This document shows, piece by piece, positions 36,650 to 45,921 of a DNA stretch of 64,000 nucleotides. The DNA is from Formosa sp. Hel1_31_208 (GTDB lineage: Bacteria > Bacteroidota > Bacteroidia > Flavobacteriales > Flavobacteriaceae). A program made the translations under genes and the position numbers. The stretch lies in assembly GCF_900104785.1 (NCBI RefSeq), contig NZ_LT629733.1:1768501-1832500 (forward strand), written 5' to 3'. How positions within the stretch are numbered: the stretch's first letter is position 1; each line of letters begins with the position of its first letter. The notes beneath the pieces are model-generated. The model was not told the DNA's origin. It searched no databases and saw nothing but the letters and a program-made list of their open reading frames with translations.

Positions 36650-37339
36650 TTAGAAATTCGGACTCAAGTCAGACTCATTATAGAATTTATCAAGTATCGT
36701 GAGCACTTCTTCAGCCGAGTCAACCATGTGAATCAACTCAAGGTCTTTTTCACTAACATTATTATTAGCTTCTAATAAGGTTTTTTTAACCCAGTCAATT
36801 AGACCTTCCCAAAATTCTGTTCCTACTAAAATGATAGGGAATTTTTCAATTTTATTCGTTTGAATAAGTGTAATAGCTTCAAAAAGCTCATCTAGCGTTC
36901 CAAAACCTCCAGGCATCACAACAAATCCTTGAGAGTACTTTACAAACATAACTTTTCTTACAAAGAAATAATCAAAATCAAGACTCTTATCACTATCAAT
37001 ATACGGGTTATCATGTTGTTCAAAAGGCAAATCGATATTTAAACCAACCGAAGTTCCTCCTGCAATATGAGCACCTTTGTTACCTGCTTCCATAATTCCG
37101 GGTCCACCACCAGTAATCACGCCATAGCCATGATCAACAATTTTAGAGGCTACCTCTTCTGCGAGTTTATAATATTTATGATTAGGCTTTGTCCTGGCAG
37201 ATCCAAAAATAGACACACAGGGCCCTATTTTGCTCAGTTTTTCGTAACCATTCACAAACTCTCCCATAATTTTAAAGATAGCCCATGAGTCATTTGTCTT
37301 TATTTCATTCCAGCGTTTATGGCTTTGTTCTTTTCTCAT
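36650..37339 (-). CDS. LOG family protein (TIGR00730)
   Basis: A Rossmann-fold protein with the lysine-decarboxylase-like/LOG signatures GGGPGIMEAGNKGA (about residues 79-92) and PGGFGTLDELFE (about 143-154). Family members that carry PGGxGTxxE are cytokinin-activating phosphoribohydrolases (nucleotide 5'-monophosphate to free base). The family name in many genomes is decarboxylase, which is a mis-annotation. The length of 229 aa is normal. The substrate here is likely a purine nucleotide. It lies between the T9SS-exported protein gene and uvrA, on the same strand but with a 36-bp gap. Confidence 0.92.
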   Translation of the reverse strand: MRKEQSHKRWNEIKTNDSWAIFKIMGEFVNGYEKLSKIGPCVSIFGSARTKPNHKYYKLAEEVASKIVDHGYGVITGGGPGIMEAGNKGAHIAGGTSVGLNIDLPFEQHDNPYIDSDKSLDFDYFFVRKVMFVKYSQGFVVMPGGFGTLDELFEAITLIQTNKIEKFPIILVGTEFWEGLIDWVKKTLLEANNNVSEKDLELIHMVDSAEEVLTILDKFYNESDLSPNF

Positions 37340-37386
37340 ATATTATAAATATTTTACTTGTCGCTGTTGACTTTTTTAGACAACTT

Positions 37387-40218
37387 CTAATTTAGTTCTT
37401 TTTTAAGAAATTTGGCAGTGTAACTTTTTTTATCTTTAATAAGATGTTCTGGAGTCCCCTTGGCCACCACCTTTCCACCACCTTCGCCGCCTTCATAACC
37501 AATATCAATAATATAATCTGCCATTTTAATAACATCCAAATTATGCTCAATAATTAATACCGTATTTCCTTTATCAACTAGTTTGTTTAGAACTAACATT
37601 AAAACTCTAATGTCTTCAAAATGCAAACCTGTAGTAGGTTCATCAAGAATATAAAAGGTGTTTCCTGTATCACGTTTACTCAGTTCTGTCGCTAGTTTAA
37701 TACGCTGAGCTTCACCACCAGATAAGGTTGTACTTTGCTGTCCTAATGTGATATAACCCAAACCTACGTCTTTGATGGTCTTTAATTTTTTATGAATTTT
37801 TGGAATATGTTCAAAGAAATCTACTCCTTCGGAAATGGTCATATCTAAAACGTCACTTATCGATTTTCCTTTGTATCTAATCTCTAAAGTTTCCCTATTG
37901 AAACGTTTTCCTTGACAGGTCTCACATTCTACATAAACGTCTGGGAGGAAATTCATTTCAATCACTCGCAATCCACCACCTTGGCATGTTTCACAGCGTC
38001 CCCCTTTTACATTAAAACTAAAACGACCAGGCTTGTAGCCTCTAATCATTGCCTCAGGAATTTTCGCAAACAAGCTTCTAATTTCACTAAAGGTTCCAGT
38101 ATAAGTTGCTGGATTACTTCTAGGAGTTCTACCAATAGGCGATTGGTTAATATCAATCACTTTATCTATATGTTCTAGGCCTTTAATGCTTTTGTACGGC
38201 ATAGGTATTTTTACACCATTAAAATAGTGCGCATTCATAATTGGATAAAGGGTCTCGTTGATCAATGTTGATTTCCCACTACCTGAAACACCTGTAACTC
38301 CTATCATTTTTCCTAATGGAAATTCTACAGACACATTTTTTAAGTTATTACCCGTACAGCCCTTAAGTAGAATAGATTTGCCATTACCTTTACGTCGTTG
38401 TTTTGGCACAGGAATCGATTTTTTACCATTGAGATAGTCGGCTGTTAGGGTGTCATGTGTTAGAAGTTCTTCAGGACTTCCAATGCTAATTATTTCACCG
38501 CCGTATTTTCCTGCTTTCGGACCAATATCAATCACATAATCAGCACGCTCAATCATATCTTTATCGTGTTCTACGACGATTACGGAGTTACCAATATCTC
38601 TTAATGAGATTAAGGAATTAATTAGTTTTTCATTGTCACGCTGATGGAGACCAATACTTGGTTCATCTAAAATATAAAGCACACCTACCAATTGCGAACC
38701 AATTTGTGTCGCTAATCTAATGCGTTGTGCTTCTCCTCCAGATAAAGATTTGGAGCTACGGTTTAAAGAGAGGTAATCTAATCCAACATCTAATAAAAAT
38801 TGAATACGCGTTTTAATTTCTTTTAATATTTCCTCTGCAATCTTGAATTGAGTTACCCCTAAATACGGGTTTAAATCTTTAAACCAAGCTGCTAGATGTA
38901 CAATGTCTTTATTAGCCAATTCGGCAATGTTTAATCCATTGACCTTAAAATATAAAGATTCTTTTCTAAGTCTTGAGCCTTCACAAGTAGGGCAATCAAC
39001 TTTATCCATATAATTTTTAGCCCAACGTTTTAATGAAGTGGTTTCGGCATTATTATATTGACTCTCAATAAAGTTGGCGACACCTTCAAAATCGATTTTG
39101 TATTCTCGTGTTACCCCTAGAGTTTTACTTTCTACTGAAAACTTATCGTTTCCACCATACATAATCATTTGTTTAGCTTCAGCAGGTATTCCCGAAAAGG
39201 GGTCACTTAAACTGAAATCAAAGCGCTGTGCAATGGTTTCAAATTGTTTAAAAATCCAGCTGCTCTTTTGTGGTCCATGGGGCGCCAAAGCTCCTGCTTT
39301 GATAGATAAGCTGTCATCTGGAACAATCTTATGTTCATTTACTTGATACAAGGTCCCAATGCCATTGCATGTTGGACAGGCACCTTTTGGTGAGTTGAAG
39401 GAAAAGTTATTCGGTTCTGGATTAGGATAGGAAATACCAGAAGACGGACACATTAAATTACGACTAAAGTATCGTGCTTTGTTCGTTTCATGATCAAGTA
39501 CCATTAAGACATCATCACCATGATACATGGCTGTATTAATCGTTTCTGAAAGACGCTTATCATTATCTATTGAATCGTCAATTTTAAGTCTGTCAATGAC
39601 GATTTCTATATCGTGTATTTTGTAACGGTCTAGCTTCATTCCTTTCACTAGGTCTCGTACTTCACCATCGGCTCTAACTTTAACAAAACCTTGTTTCGCA
39701 ATTTGTTCAAAAAGTTCACGATAATGTCCTTTACGCGAACGAATGACAGGTGAGAGGATATTAATTTTTTTGCCTTTATAACTATCTTTAATGAGTGCTT
39801 TGATTTGCTCATCGCTGTAGCTTACCATTTTTTCTCCCGTGTTATAACTGTAGGCATCGCTCGCTCGTGCGTACAATAAACGCAAGAAATCATATATTTC
39901 AGTAATAGTTCCTACGGTAGAACGCGGTGACTTACTCGTTGTTTTTTGCTCAATGGCAATGACTGGAGACAGTCCGTCAATTTTATCAACATCGGGTCGT
40001 TCTAATCCGCCTAAAAATTGTCGTGCATAAGCGGAAAAGGTTTCGATGTAGCGACGTTGTCCTTCAGCATAAATAGTATCAAACGCTAAAGAGGATTTAC
40101 CACTTCCAGATAAGCCTGTAATAACTACAAGTTGTTCTCTTGGAATGCTTACATCAATATTCTTTAGGTTGTGCACCCTGGCACCTTTAACCTCTATAGC
40201 GTCATTAAATTTATTCAT
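37387..40218 (-). CDS. uvrA: excinuclease ABC subunit UvrA
   Basis: This is the damage-sensing ATPase of nucleotide excision repair. There are two ABC modules: Walker A GLSGSGKSSLAFDT near residue 30 and GVSGSGKSTLINETLYP near residue 640; signatures LSGGEAQRIRLATQIGS and LSGGEAQRIKLATEL; zinc-binding cysteine pairs (CPTCNGIGTLY, CETCQGGGLR, CETCQGKRF). I start it at the ATG at 40218, 33 bp inside the longest frame, because a -7 like TACCTTTG on the minus strand (40257-40264) lies only 6 bp upstream of the longer start. It is divergent from a small protein whose start resembles the PcrA tail domain. Confidence 0.97.
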   Translation of the reverse strand: MNKFNDAIEVKGARVHNLKNIDVSIPREQLVVITGLSGSGKSSLAFDTIYAEGQRRYIETFSAYARQFLGGLERPDVDKIDGLSPVIAIEQKTTSKSPRSTVGTITEIYDFLRLLYARASDAYSYNTGEKMVSYSDEQIKALIKDSYKGKKINILSPVIRSRKGHYRELFEQIAKQGFVKVRADGEVRDLVKGMKLDRYKIHDIEIVIDRLKIDDSIDNDKRLSETINTAMYHGDDVLMVLDHETNKARYFSRNLMCPSSGISYPNPEPNNFSFNSPKGACPTCNGIGTLYQVNEHKIVPDDSLSIKAGALAPHGPQKSSWIFKQFETIAQRFDFSLSDPFSGIPAEAKQMIMYGGNDKFSVESKTLGVTREYKIDFEGVANFIESQYNNAETTSLKRWAKNYMDKVDCPTCEGSRLRKESLYFKVNGLNIAELANKDIVHLAAWFKDLNPYLGVTQFKIAEEILKEIKTRIQFLLDVGLDYLSLNRSSKSLSGGEAQRIRLATQIGSQLVGVLYILDEPSIGLHQRDNEKLINSLISLRDIGNSVIVVEHDKDMIERADYVIDIGPKAGKYGGEIISIGSPEELLTHDTLTADYLNGKKSIPVPKQRRKGNGKSILLKGCTGNNLKNVSVEFPLGKMIGVTGVSGSGKSTLINETLYPIMNAHYFNGVKIPMPYKSIKGLEHIDKVIDINQSPIGRTPRSNPATYTGTFSEIRSLFAKIPEAMIRGYKPGRFSFNVKGGRCETCQGGGLRVIEMNFLPDVYVECETCQGKRFNRETLEIRYKGKSISDVLDMTISEGVDFFEHIPKIHKKLKTIKDVGLGYITLGQQSTTLSGGEAQRIKLATELSKRDTGNTFYILDEPTTGLHFEDIRVLMLVLNKLVDKGNTVLIIEHNLDVIKMADYIIDIGYEGGEGGGKVVAKGTPEHLIKDKKSYTAKFLKKELN

Positions 40219-40344
40219 AAATAGTCCTGGAATTGCGCGGTTTGCTCGCAAAGTTGCAAAGGTACGATTTTAGATGTTAAATTCTTGTGAAGTTTAGTCT
40301 CGGATTTGTTATACTTGTAATAGAAATTATAAAATAGGAGACAG

Positions 40345-40872
40345 ATGCAAATACTAGGAATAGGATCAAGAATAGACCATAGTGAATTTGGAAAAGGTGT
40401 AGTCACCAACGTGACCTCAAAGCATTATTGGATAACCTTTATAGATAAGGGCTTAGAAACGATAGATATTGATAGCGATTTCGAAGTTATTGAGGCCTGT
40501 GACGATGATGTAGATACTGTTAGTTTCGCAGAAGTTGAAAGTAGCTTAGTTCAAATTTTAAAACGATGGAGTGATGTGACTGAGGTTGTGCACATTGCAG
40601 ACAAATGGAAAGGCGGGAAATTGATTATGGAACCTGGTGACACCGATTTGCAAGGGAAGGAATTACCGATAGATAGTTTCTTTCATAAAATCACTATGGT
40701 TCGTGATCGCTTGCGAGTCATGGAACAAAAGATTAATTCGAGTAAGAATCTCGATGAACAAGAAAAGATAGACTTACAGCAATATATAACTAGGAGTTAT
40801 GGAAGTTTAACAACATTCAATGTATTGTTTAAACTGAAGTCGCAACAATTTGTTGGGCAGAAGGGAGGTTAA
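40345..40872 (+). CDS. hypothetical protein with an N-terminal PcrA-tail (Tudor)-like segment
   Basis: No named family is certain. Residues about 5-45 read GIGSRIDHSEFGKGVV followed by beta strands, which resembles the C-terminal Tudor-like domain of PcrA/UvrD helicases, including the copy in this window at the end of 9171-11486 (NIVEHARFGKG). The rest (about 60-175) is helical. An AGGAG ribosome-binding site lies 4 bp before the ATG at 40345, unusual in Bacteroidota and a sign of good translation. The gene is divergent from uvrA, with 126 bp between starts, hinting at a DNA-repair role. It is conserved in Flavobacteriaceae to my knowledge; the function is inferred only. Confidence 0.8.
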   Translation: MQILGIGSRIDHSEFGKGVVTNVTSKHYWITFIDKGLETIDIDSDFEVIEACDDDVDTVSFAEVESSLVQILKRWSDVTEVVHIADKWKGGKLIMEPGDTDLQGKELPIDSFFHKITMVRDRLRVMEQKINSSKNLDEQEKIDLQQYITRSYGSLTTFNVLFKLKSQQFVGQKGG

Positions 40873-40884
40873 TATTTGAAAAAA

Positions 40885-41613
40885 TTATTCTATCAAATCT
40901 TTAGTTATTAAATCGTCTATCTCCAATCCCAAAAACATCAATTTATGAAAGCTTGGGAGTTGTGCACCGGTATCTGTTATGGTCCAATCGCTCCATGAAG
41001 CTTCCAATCCGTTAATTGGCAAAATATCTACCCACATCTGGAAACTTTTGGGCTTACCTTGGTTGTCAAAATGCCATAAGTATGAATCACCAGGCGTGGA
41101 TCCACCTGAGGTATAAGTGACTAATAAGGCGTCTTTTTCGTCCTCTATCTTTACTAATCTGCGTTCTACACCTTCGTCAAAAACTTTATAAGGCGCTACT
41201 AGCCAGAATGTGTCATTGTTAAAGTAGTCTAAAGCTTTTTTAATATAATCCTGAACTTCAATACCATCATAAGGGATGTCTGAAATAAAGACTTTCGATT
41301 TGTCGCTATTACTCAGGTTCAATTGCACTTTTACGTTTTTCCAAAACACGTCACAAGTATTTTTAGCCTTATTCCATTTGTAGTGATGTCGCTTTTTGAA
41401 AGTAAATTCAATATGGTCTGTCGCCTTGTAGGCGTCATGATTAAGTGCATTTAGCATTTGCATGGCTACTTGATCTGCAGCTACTCCTTGTTCGCCTGTT
41501 GGGAGCTCTTCATTGTATTTGAAATACATAAAAGCAAAAAACAGGAGTGACGGGAGCGTAAAAAAGATGATAACGCCTCCAATGAATTTTAGAATTTTTT
41601 TCGGTTTAGGCAC
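40885..41613 (-). CDS. hypothetical membrane protein (242 aa)
   Basis: One N-terminal membrane helix (about residues 8-28, a KILKFIGGVIIFFTL stretch) follows a basic start, then a soluble domain of about 210 residues that should face the periplasm. It contains repeated aromatic/Trp positions and mixed strands, but no motif that I can name. The start codon is a GTG at 41613. It is convergent with the preceding gene (12-bp gap) and follows an ATP-grasp gene on the same strand by 34 bp. Function unknown. Confidence 0.8.
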   Translation of the reverse strand: MPKPKKILKFIGGVIIFFTLPSLLFFAFMYFKYNEELPTGEQGVAADQVAMQMLNALNHDAYKATDHIEFTFKKRHHYKWNKAKNTCDVFWKNVKVQLNLSNSDKSKVFISDIPYDGIEVQDYIKKALDYFNNDTFWLVAPYKVFDEGVERRLVKIEDEKDALLVTYTSGGSTPGDSYLWHFDNQGKPKSFQMWVDILPINGLEASWSDWTITDTGAQLPSFHKLMFLGLEIDDLITKDLIE

Positions 41614-41647
41614 TGTAATATAATTTTTTATCGATATTCTGAAAATA

Positions 41648-42550
41648 CTAGTTCAATTTTTCTTTTACACCTTGGGCTAAAGATAGCGCTGCCTTCTTAT
41701 GATGTCTAAACCATAATTCGGGTTCTATGAGTTCTAATTCTAAAAGGGCGATCTCACCATCATTATCTTCAAAAATATCTACTCTTGCATATATGGGTAA
41801 TTCTGGGCAAGCCTTGACCACAAATTCTGCAAAATCAATTTCGGTTGTTGAAGGATTGTAATTATGAACGCTTCCGCCAAAATCATCTTGGACTCTAAAA
41901 TCTCCTAGTTTTGCCTTTTTCAGAATGGCATGAGAAAACACACCATTGAAAACCATCATTGACACTTCACCTTTAGCTATTATGTTATTTTGAAAGGGCT
42001 GAAGCATCATAGCTTCATTAGCAATCAATTCTTTGAACTTTACTTCATGTGTATCTAGGTTTTCAAGACTAAGTTTGTAGGTGTGTCTTGCGGCTCCTGA
42101 AATACAGGGTTTTAAAACAGTTTCACTCCAATTCAGTATATCATGCAATTGTGATAAGCTTACTTTTGCGCCCTGTTCAATGAAATGACTTTCTGCAATG
42201 CGAACGCCCTTTTGTTGAAGGTCTTGTAAATAGTGCTTGTCAATATTCCAGCGGATAATTGCTTCAGAATTTAATAGAGTGGTTTGTTTTGAAACGTTTT
42301 CAAGCCATTGTGAGAACTCATCAAATCGATCAAAATAATCCCAAGTGGTGCGAAACAATACAGATTTGGTTGTCGACCAATCAAAAAACATATCATCCCA
42401 AGCAAGCCGAAGTGTTTTCAGTCCGACTTGCTCTAAGGCGTGATACACTATTCGATCTTCATAATAGACATTATGTTTATACTCGTCTGTTTTTGAATCG
42501 TTGAGGTAGCGACTATCGGTTAGGATAACCACATCGAAATCTTTCTTCAA
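41648..42550 (-). CDS. ATP-grasp domain protein
   Basis: An ATP-grasp ligase-like protein of 300 residues, similar in outline to RimK-type or DcsG-type enzymes. The nucleotide-binding Lys in TVLKPCISGAARHTYKL, a QPFQNNI hinge and the metal-binding ELELIEPELWF near the C-terminus are visible. The ELELIEPEL ending is characteristic of this subgroup. It ligates a carboxylate to an amine or similar in an unknown pathway. The start is a TTG at 42550, just past the tricorn stop (42552), so the two are translationally linked. No biosynthetic partners are close by. Confidence 0.86.
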   Translation of the reverse strand: MKKDFDVVILTDSRYLNDSKTDEYKHNVYYEDRIVYHALEQVGLKTLRLAWDDMFFDWSTTKSVLFRTTWDYFDRFDEFSQWLENVSKQTTLLNSEAIIRWNIDKHYLQDLQQKGVRIAESHFIEQGAKVSLSQLHDILNWSETVLKPCISGAARHTYKLSLENLDTHEVKFKELIANEAMMLQPFQNNIIAKGEVSMMVFNGVFSHAILKKAKLGDFRVQDDFGGSVHNYNPSTTEIDFAEFVVKACPELPIYARVDIFEDNDGEIALLELELIEPELWFRHHKKAALSLAQGVKEKLN

Positions 42551-42551
42551 A

Positions 42552-45500
42552 TTAATTATCGTTTTTATAGCCTTTTGGTCGCATAGATCTTATTGGAGCA
42601 GCGGGTTCAGGCATTAATTTAAATTCGTTATTTTTCAACTGATTCATTGCTTCTTGGACAGCTCGTTCCAATTGCGGATCATTACCTTGACTCACTAATT
42701 TTGGGTGTTGTATCACTTCAATATCAGGAGAAACGCCTTCGCCCTCTACAGCCCAATTTCCATCTACATCGTAAAACCCACCACGAGGAGCGACCATACG
42801 ACCACCATCAATAAAAAGTGGTGTATCCCAAGTCCCTACAAGTCCTCCCCATGTTCTAGTTCCTACTATGGTTCCAACTTTTGCCATTTTAAACATGTAA
42901 GGCAGTAGATCACCACCAGAACCTGCACGCTCATTGATGATCATCACTTTTGGCCCCCAAATACCAGCCATAGGTGTTGTCCACGGACGGTTATCATTAG
43001 TTTTACTATTGAAATAACCGAACAGTTTTCGATTCATGATATCAATCATGTAATCGGCAGCAGATCCTCCGCCATTATTACGTTCATCAATAATAGCTCC
43101 TTTTTTATCTTGTTGTGAGAAGTAGTAACGGTTAAATGAGGTAAATCCGCCATTACCTGTATTTGGAACATAGACATATGCCAATTTCCCATTTGAAAGC
43201 TCATCAACTTTTCGGCGGTTACCTTCTACCCAATCCAAGTAACGTAAATTACGTTCGCTGCGAACAGGTTTAACTATAACCGTTTGCGAGCCATCCATCA
43301 CTGGTTTATTATTAACAGTAATATTAATTTCGCGTCCAGCGGTTTGTTCTAACAACTGATATGGATTCATATTTGCTGAGACCTCTGTGCCATTGATTGC
43401 TAAAATGTAATCTCCCTTATTAATGTTCAAACCTGGTTGTGCTAGCGGCGCATTAGTTCCTGGGTTCCAGCGTTCACCGCTATAAATTTTTGTGATTTGA
43501 TATTTTCCATCTGCAGCTTTTATATCTGCACCCAATAATCCTACCGGAACAAAATCAACATCGGGAAGATCACCACCACGCACATATGAATGCCCGACAG
43601 CAACTTCACCACTCATTATATCTACAACGTAGTTTAGGTCTGTTCTATGACGTACATGGTCAATCCATGGCGAATACCATTTATACACATCATCCCAAGG
43701 TGCACCATGCACATTATCGACATACAGGAAATCACGCATATAACGCCAGCCTTCTTTAAAGATTTGATGATATTCTTCTTTTGGGTTTATTTTGATTTTT
43801 AGATTCGTATTTATTTTTCCCTTACTAAAATCTGCTTTTCCTGAAGTGCCAACAATGGCCCAAGAGCCATTTTTACTAATAAGTGTCGATTTGCGATCTT
43901 CGGAAATCACCATATTCCCAATGCCATCTGCAAAATCACTGGCTTTATCTTTTTCAGCGTCGTAATCATGTACCTTTAAACCATCATCAGTAGCTTCAAC
44001 AACAAAAACATGTCCTTTAGGTGCTTTTCCAAGGGCAACAAAATTGCCATTTGGTAGACTCATGGCAACAGCTCTGTCCCATAAACCATTGGTGTCAATG
44101 GTAACTGTTACGCTTTCCTCTTTTTTATCTTTTGCATCGTCTTTAGAGGCGTCAGTCTCTTTTTTATCTCCTTTTTCTTCGGAAGCTTCCTCGTCGGTTT
44201 TAAGATGATTTGGAGCTTTGTCGGTAGAATTTAGTACTACCGTATATAAACTGCGCGTTGTTTCCGGATCATAAGAACTCATATCCAGCCAGCCTGTTGC
44301 TAGACCATAATTTGTACTAGCAAGTGTATATAAATATTTCCCTGAAGCGTCCCAAACTGGGCTAATAGCGTCAGCAATTGGATCTGTAAGTTGGACAGTG
44401 TTTTTAGTGTCTACGTGATAAGCAAAAATCGATTTATAATGGCTTTCGTTTTGTTTTGCAAATGCAATCCATTTACTATCAGGAGACCAAACAGGATTCA
44501 TAGCTCTATTTGGATGTGCATATCGATCTGTTGCAGCAATCACTGCTTTTTTAGAAGTTAAGTTAATAATCCAAATGTTGTAATCGGTATCGGTATAGGC
44601 AATATGTTTTCCGTCTGGTGACCAGTCTGGCTGAAAGTAAAAGGTGTTATTTGGGAGTTTGATGTATTGTTGATTTTGACCATTTTGATCTGCTAAAACC
44701 AATTGATATTCACCACTTTTATCAGAAAACCAAGCAATTTGATCTCCTTTAGGGGACCATATTGGAGCGCGATCAGCAATACCCGATGAATTGGTTAAGT
44801 TTCTCCATGTACCATTTTCTTTAGGCGCGGTAAAGATTTCTCCCCGATGTTCAAAAACAGCGCGTTTGCCGTTGGGTGAAATATTAGGATTTGATAATTG
44901 TCTGCCGGCAACATCTTCCCAGCGTAAACGAGAAAAATTTAAATCGGCTTTAACTTCTATATTGAGTATTTTAGTTGATTTGTCAGTCGGATTTAAAGTA
45001 TGTAATAAGCCTCCTTGTTCATAAACAATCATTGAAGCACTAGCATCTAAACTTTTGACATCAAACTTTTTATGAAAAGTCATTTGTTGCTCAGTTTGTG
45101 ATTTTGGATCAAATGACCAGATATTACTCGTATAATCACGTTCGGATAAATAATACACAACACCATTGAGCCATACAGGGTCAAGGTGACGTTCTTTATC
45201 TAGCTGAGGTGTTCTAATTAATTCTTTAGTTTTTAGATCTACTATCCAAATAGGCATGGCTTGTCCGCCACGATAATTACGCCATTCGGGATCCCAGCTG
45301 GTAATAGGCGTGTAAGCTATATGTTTTCCATCTGGAGATATTTCACCATAAGCAACACGCGGTATGTCTATGGCTTCGGGTATACCACCTTTGATCGATA
45401 CCGTAAAGAATTTAGTGGTTTGGGTAGGTCGACCTTCTCGACCAGAGCGAAATAAGACCTTTCCGTCTGGAGTCCAACCTTGCACAAAATCACCTGTTGA

Positions 45501-45806
45501 ATGGTAGGTAAGACGTTGTGGTTCTCCCCCTTCTGAAGCGATGACATATACATCAATATTACCATCGTACTGTGCAGTAAACGCAATCCATTTTCCATCA
45601 TTTGAAAAGTGCGGATTTGATTCATAACCGTCATCACTGGTTAATCTTATGGCAATACCGCCAGATGTGGAGGCTTTCCAAAGGTCATTAGCATAGACAA
45701 AAACCACCTCATTGCCATGAAGTGTTGGTTGTCGTAATAATTTTGTGTTTTGGGCAGATACACCCATAGTAATAAGGCCTAAAAGACCGAGAATTATACG
45801 TTTCAT
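42552..45806 (-). CDS. tricorn-like S41 family peptidase
   Basis: A large periplasmic protease. A signal peptide (residues 1-19) is followed by two beta-propeller regions (about 20-560) with repeated WSPDGKxIA motifs, a Lys/Asp/Glu-rich linker (about 540-570), a PDZ domain (about 760-860) and an S41 core. The catalytic serine lies in NERAGSGGDLLPY (about residue 965), preceded by IDERNNGGGSAADY. The domain order matches tricorn protease and its bacterial homologues. Likely function is degradation of oligopeptides. It is the first gene of a pair with the ATP-grasp gene. Confidence 0.95.
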   Translation of the reverse strand: MKRIILGLLGLITMGVSAQNTKLLRQPTLHGNEVVFVYANDLWKASTSGGIAIRLTSDDGYESNPHFSNDGKWIAFTAQYDGNIDVYVIASEGGEPQRLTYHSTGDFVQGWTPDGKVLFRSGREGRPTQTTKFFTVSIKGGIPEAIDIPRVAYGEISPDGKHIAYTPITSWDPEWRNYRGGQAMPIWIVDLKTKELIRTPQLDKERHLDPVWLNGVVYYLSERDYTSNIWSFDPKSQTEQQMTFHKKFDVKSLDASASMIVYEQGGLLHTLNPTDKSTKILNIEVKADLNFSRLRWEDVAGRQLSNPNISPNGKRAVFEHRGEIFTAPKENGTWRNLTNSSGIADRAPIWSPKGDQIAWFSDKSGEYQLVLADQNGQNQQYIKLPNNTFYFQPDWSPDGKHIAYTDTDYNIWIINLTSKKAVIAATDRYAHPNRAMNPVWSPDSKWIAFAKQNESHYKSIFAYHVDTKNTVQLTDPIADAISPVWDASGKYLYTLASTNYGLATGWLDMSSYDPETTRSLYTVVLNSTDKAPNHLKTDEEASEEKGDKKETDASKDDAKDKKEESVTVTIDTNGLWDRAVAMSLPNGNFVALGKAPKGHVFVVEATDDGLKVHDYDAEKDKASDFADGIGNMVISEDRKSTLISKNGSWAIVGTSGKADFSKGKINTNLKIKINPKEEYHQIFKEGWRYMRDFLYVDNVHGAPWDDVYKWYSPWIDHVRHRTDLNYVVDIMSGEVAVGHSYVRGGDLPDVDFVPVGLLGADIKAADGKYQITKIYSGERWNPGTNAPLAQPGLNINKGDYILAINGTEVSANMNPYQLLEQTAGREINITVNNKPVMDGSQTVIVKPVRSERNLRYLDWVEGNRRKVDELSNGKLAYVYVPNTGNGGFTSFNRYYFSQQDKKGAIIDERNNGGGSAADYMIDIMNRKLFGYFNSKTNDNRPWTTPMAGIWGPKVMIINERAGSGGDLLPYMFKMAKVGTIVGTRTWGGLVGTWDTPLFIDGGRMVAPRGGFYDVDGNWAVEGEGVSPDIEVIQHPKLVSQGNDPQLERAVQEAMNQLKNNEFKLMPEPAAPIRSMRPKGYKNDN

Positions 45807-45921
45807 AATGTGGTTGGATTATTTTGTACCTAAATATACAAAATTGCAGAAACGATTTTGGAATCAATTGTAAAAAAGAGAAATTTAAACCAGTATGATA
45901 TGATCAAATGATTACAAACGT

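Noticed and set aside
36650..37339. Lysine decarboxylase annotation for the LOG-family gene
   Set aside because: The PGGFGTLDE motif marks LOG-type phosphoribohydrolases; the decarboxylase name is a historical error.
40219..40251. Longer uvrA start at 40251
   Set aside because: It would begin 6 bp after a -7-like element and adds residues not seen at the start of UvrA proteins; the ATG at 40218 gives the conserved N-terminus.
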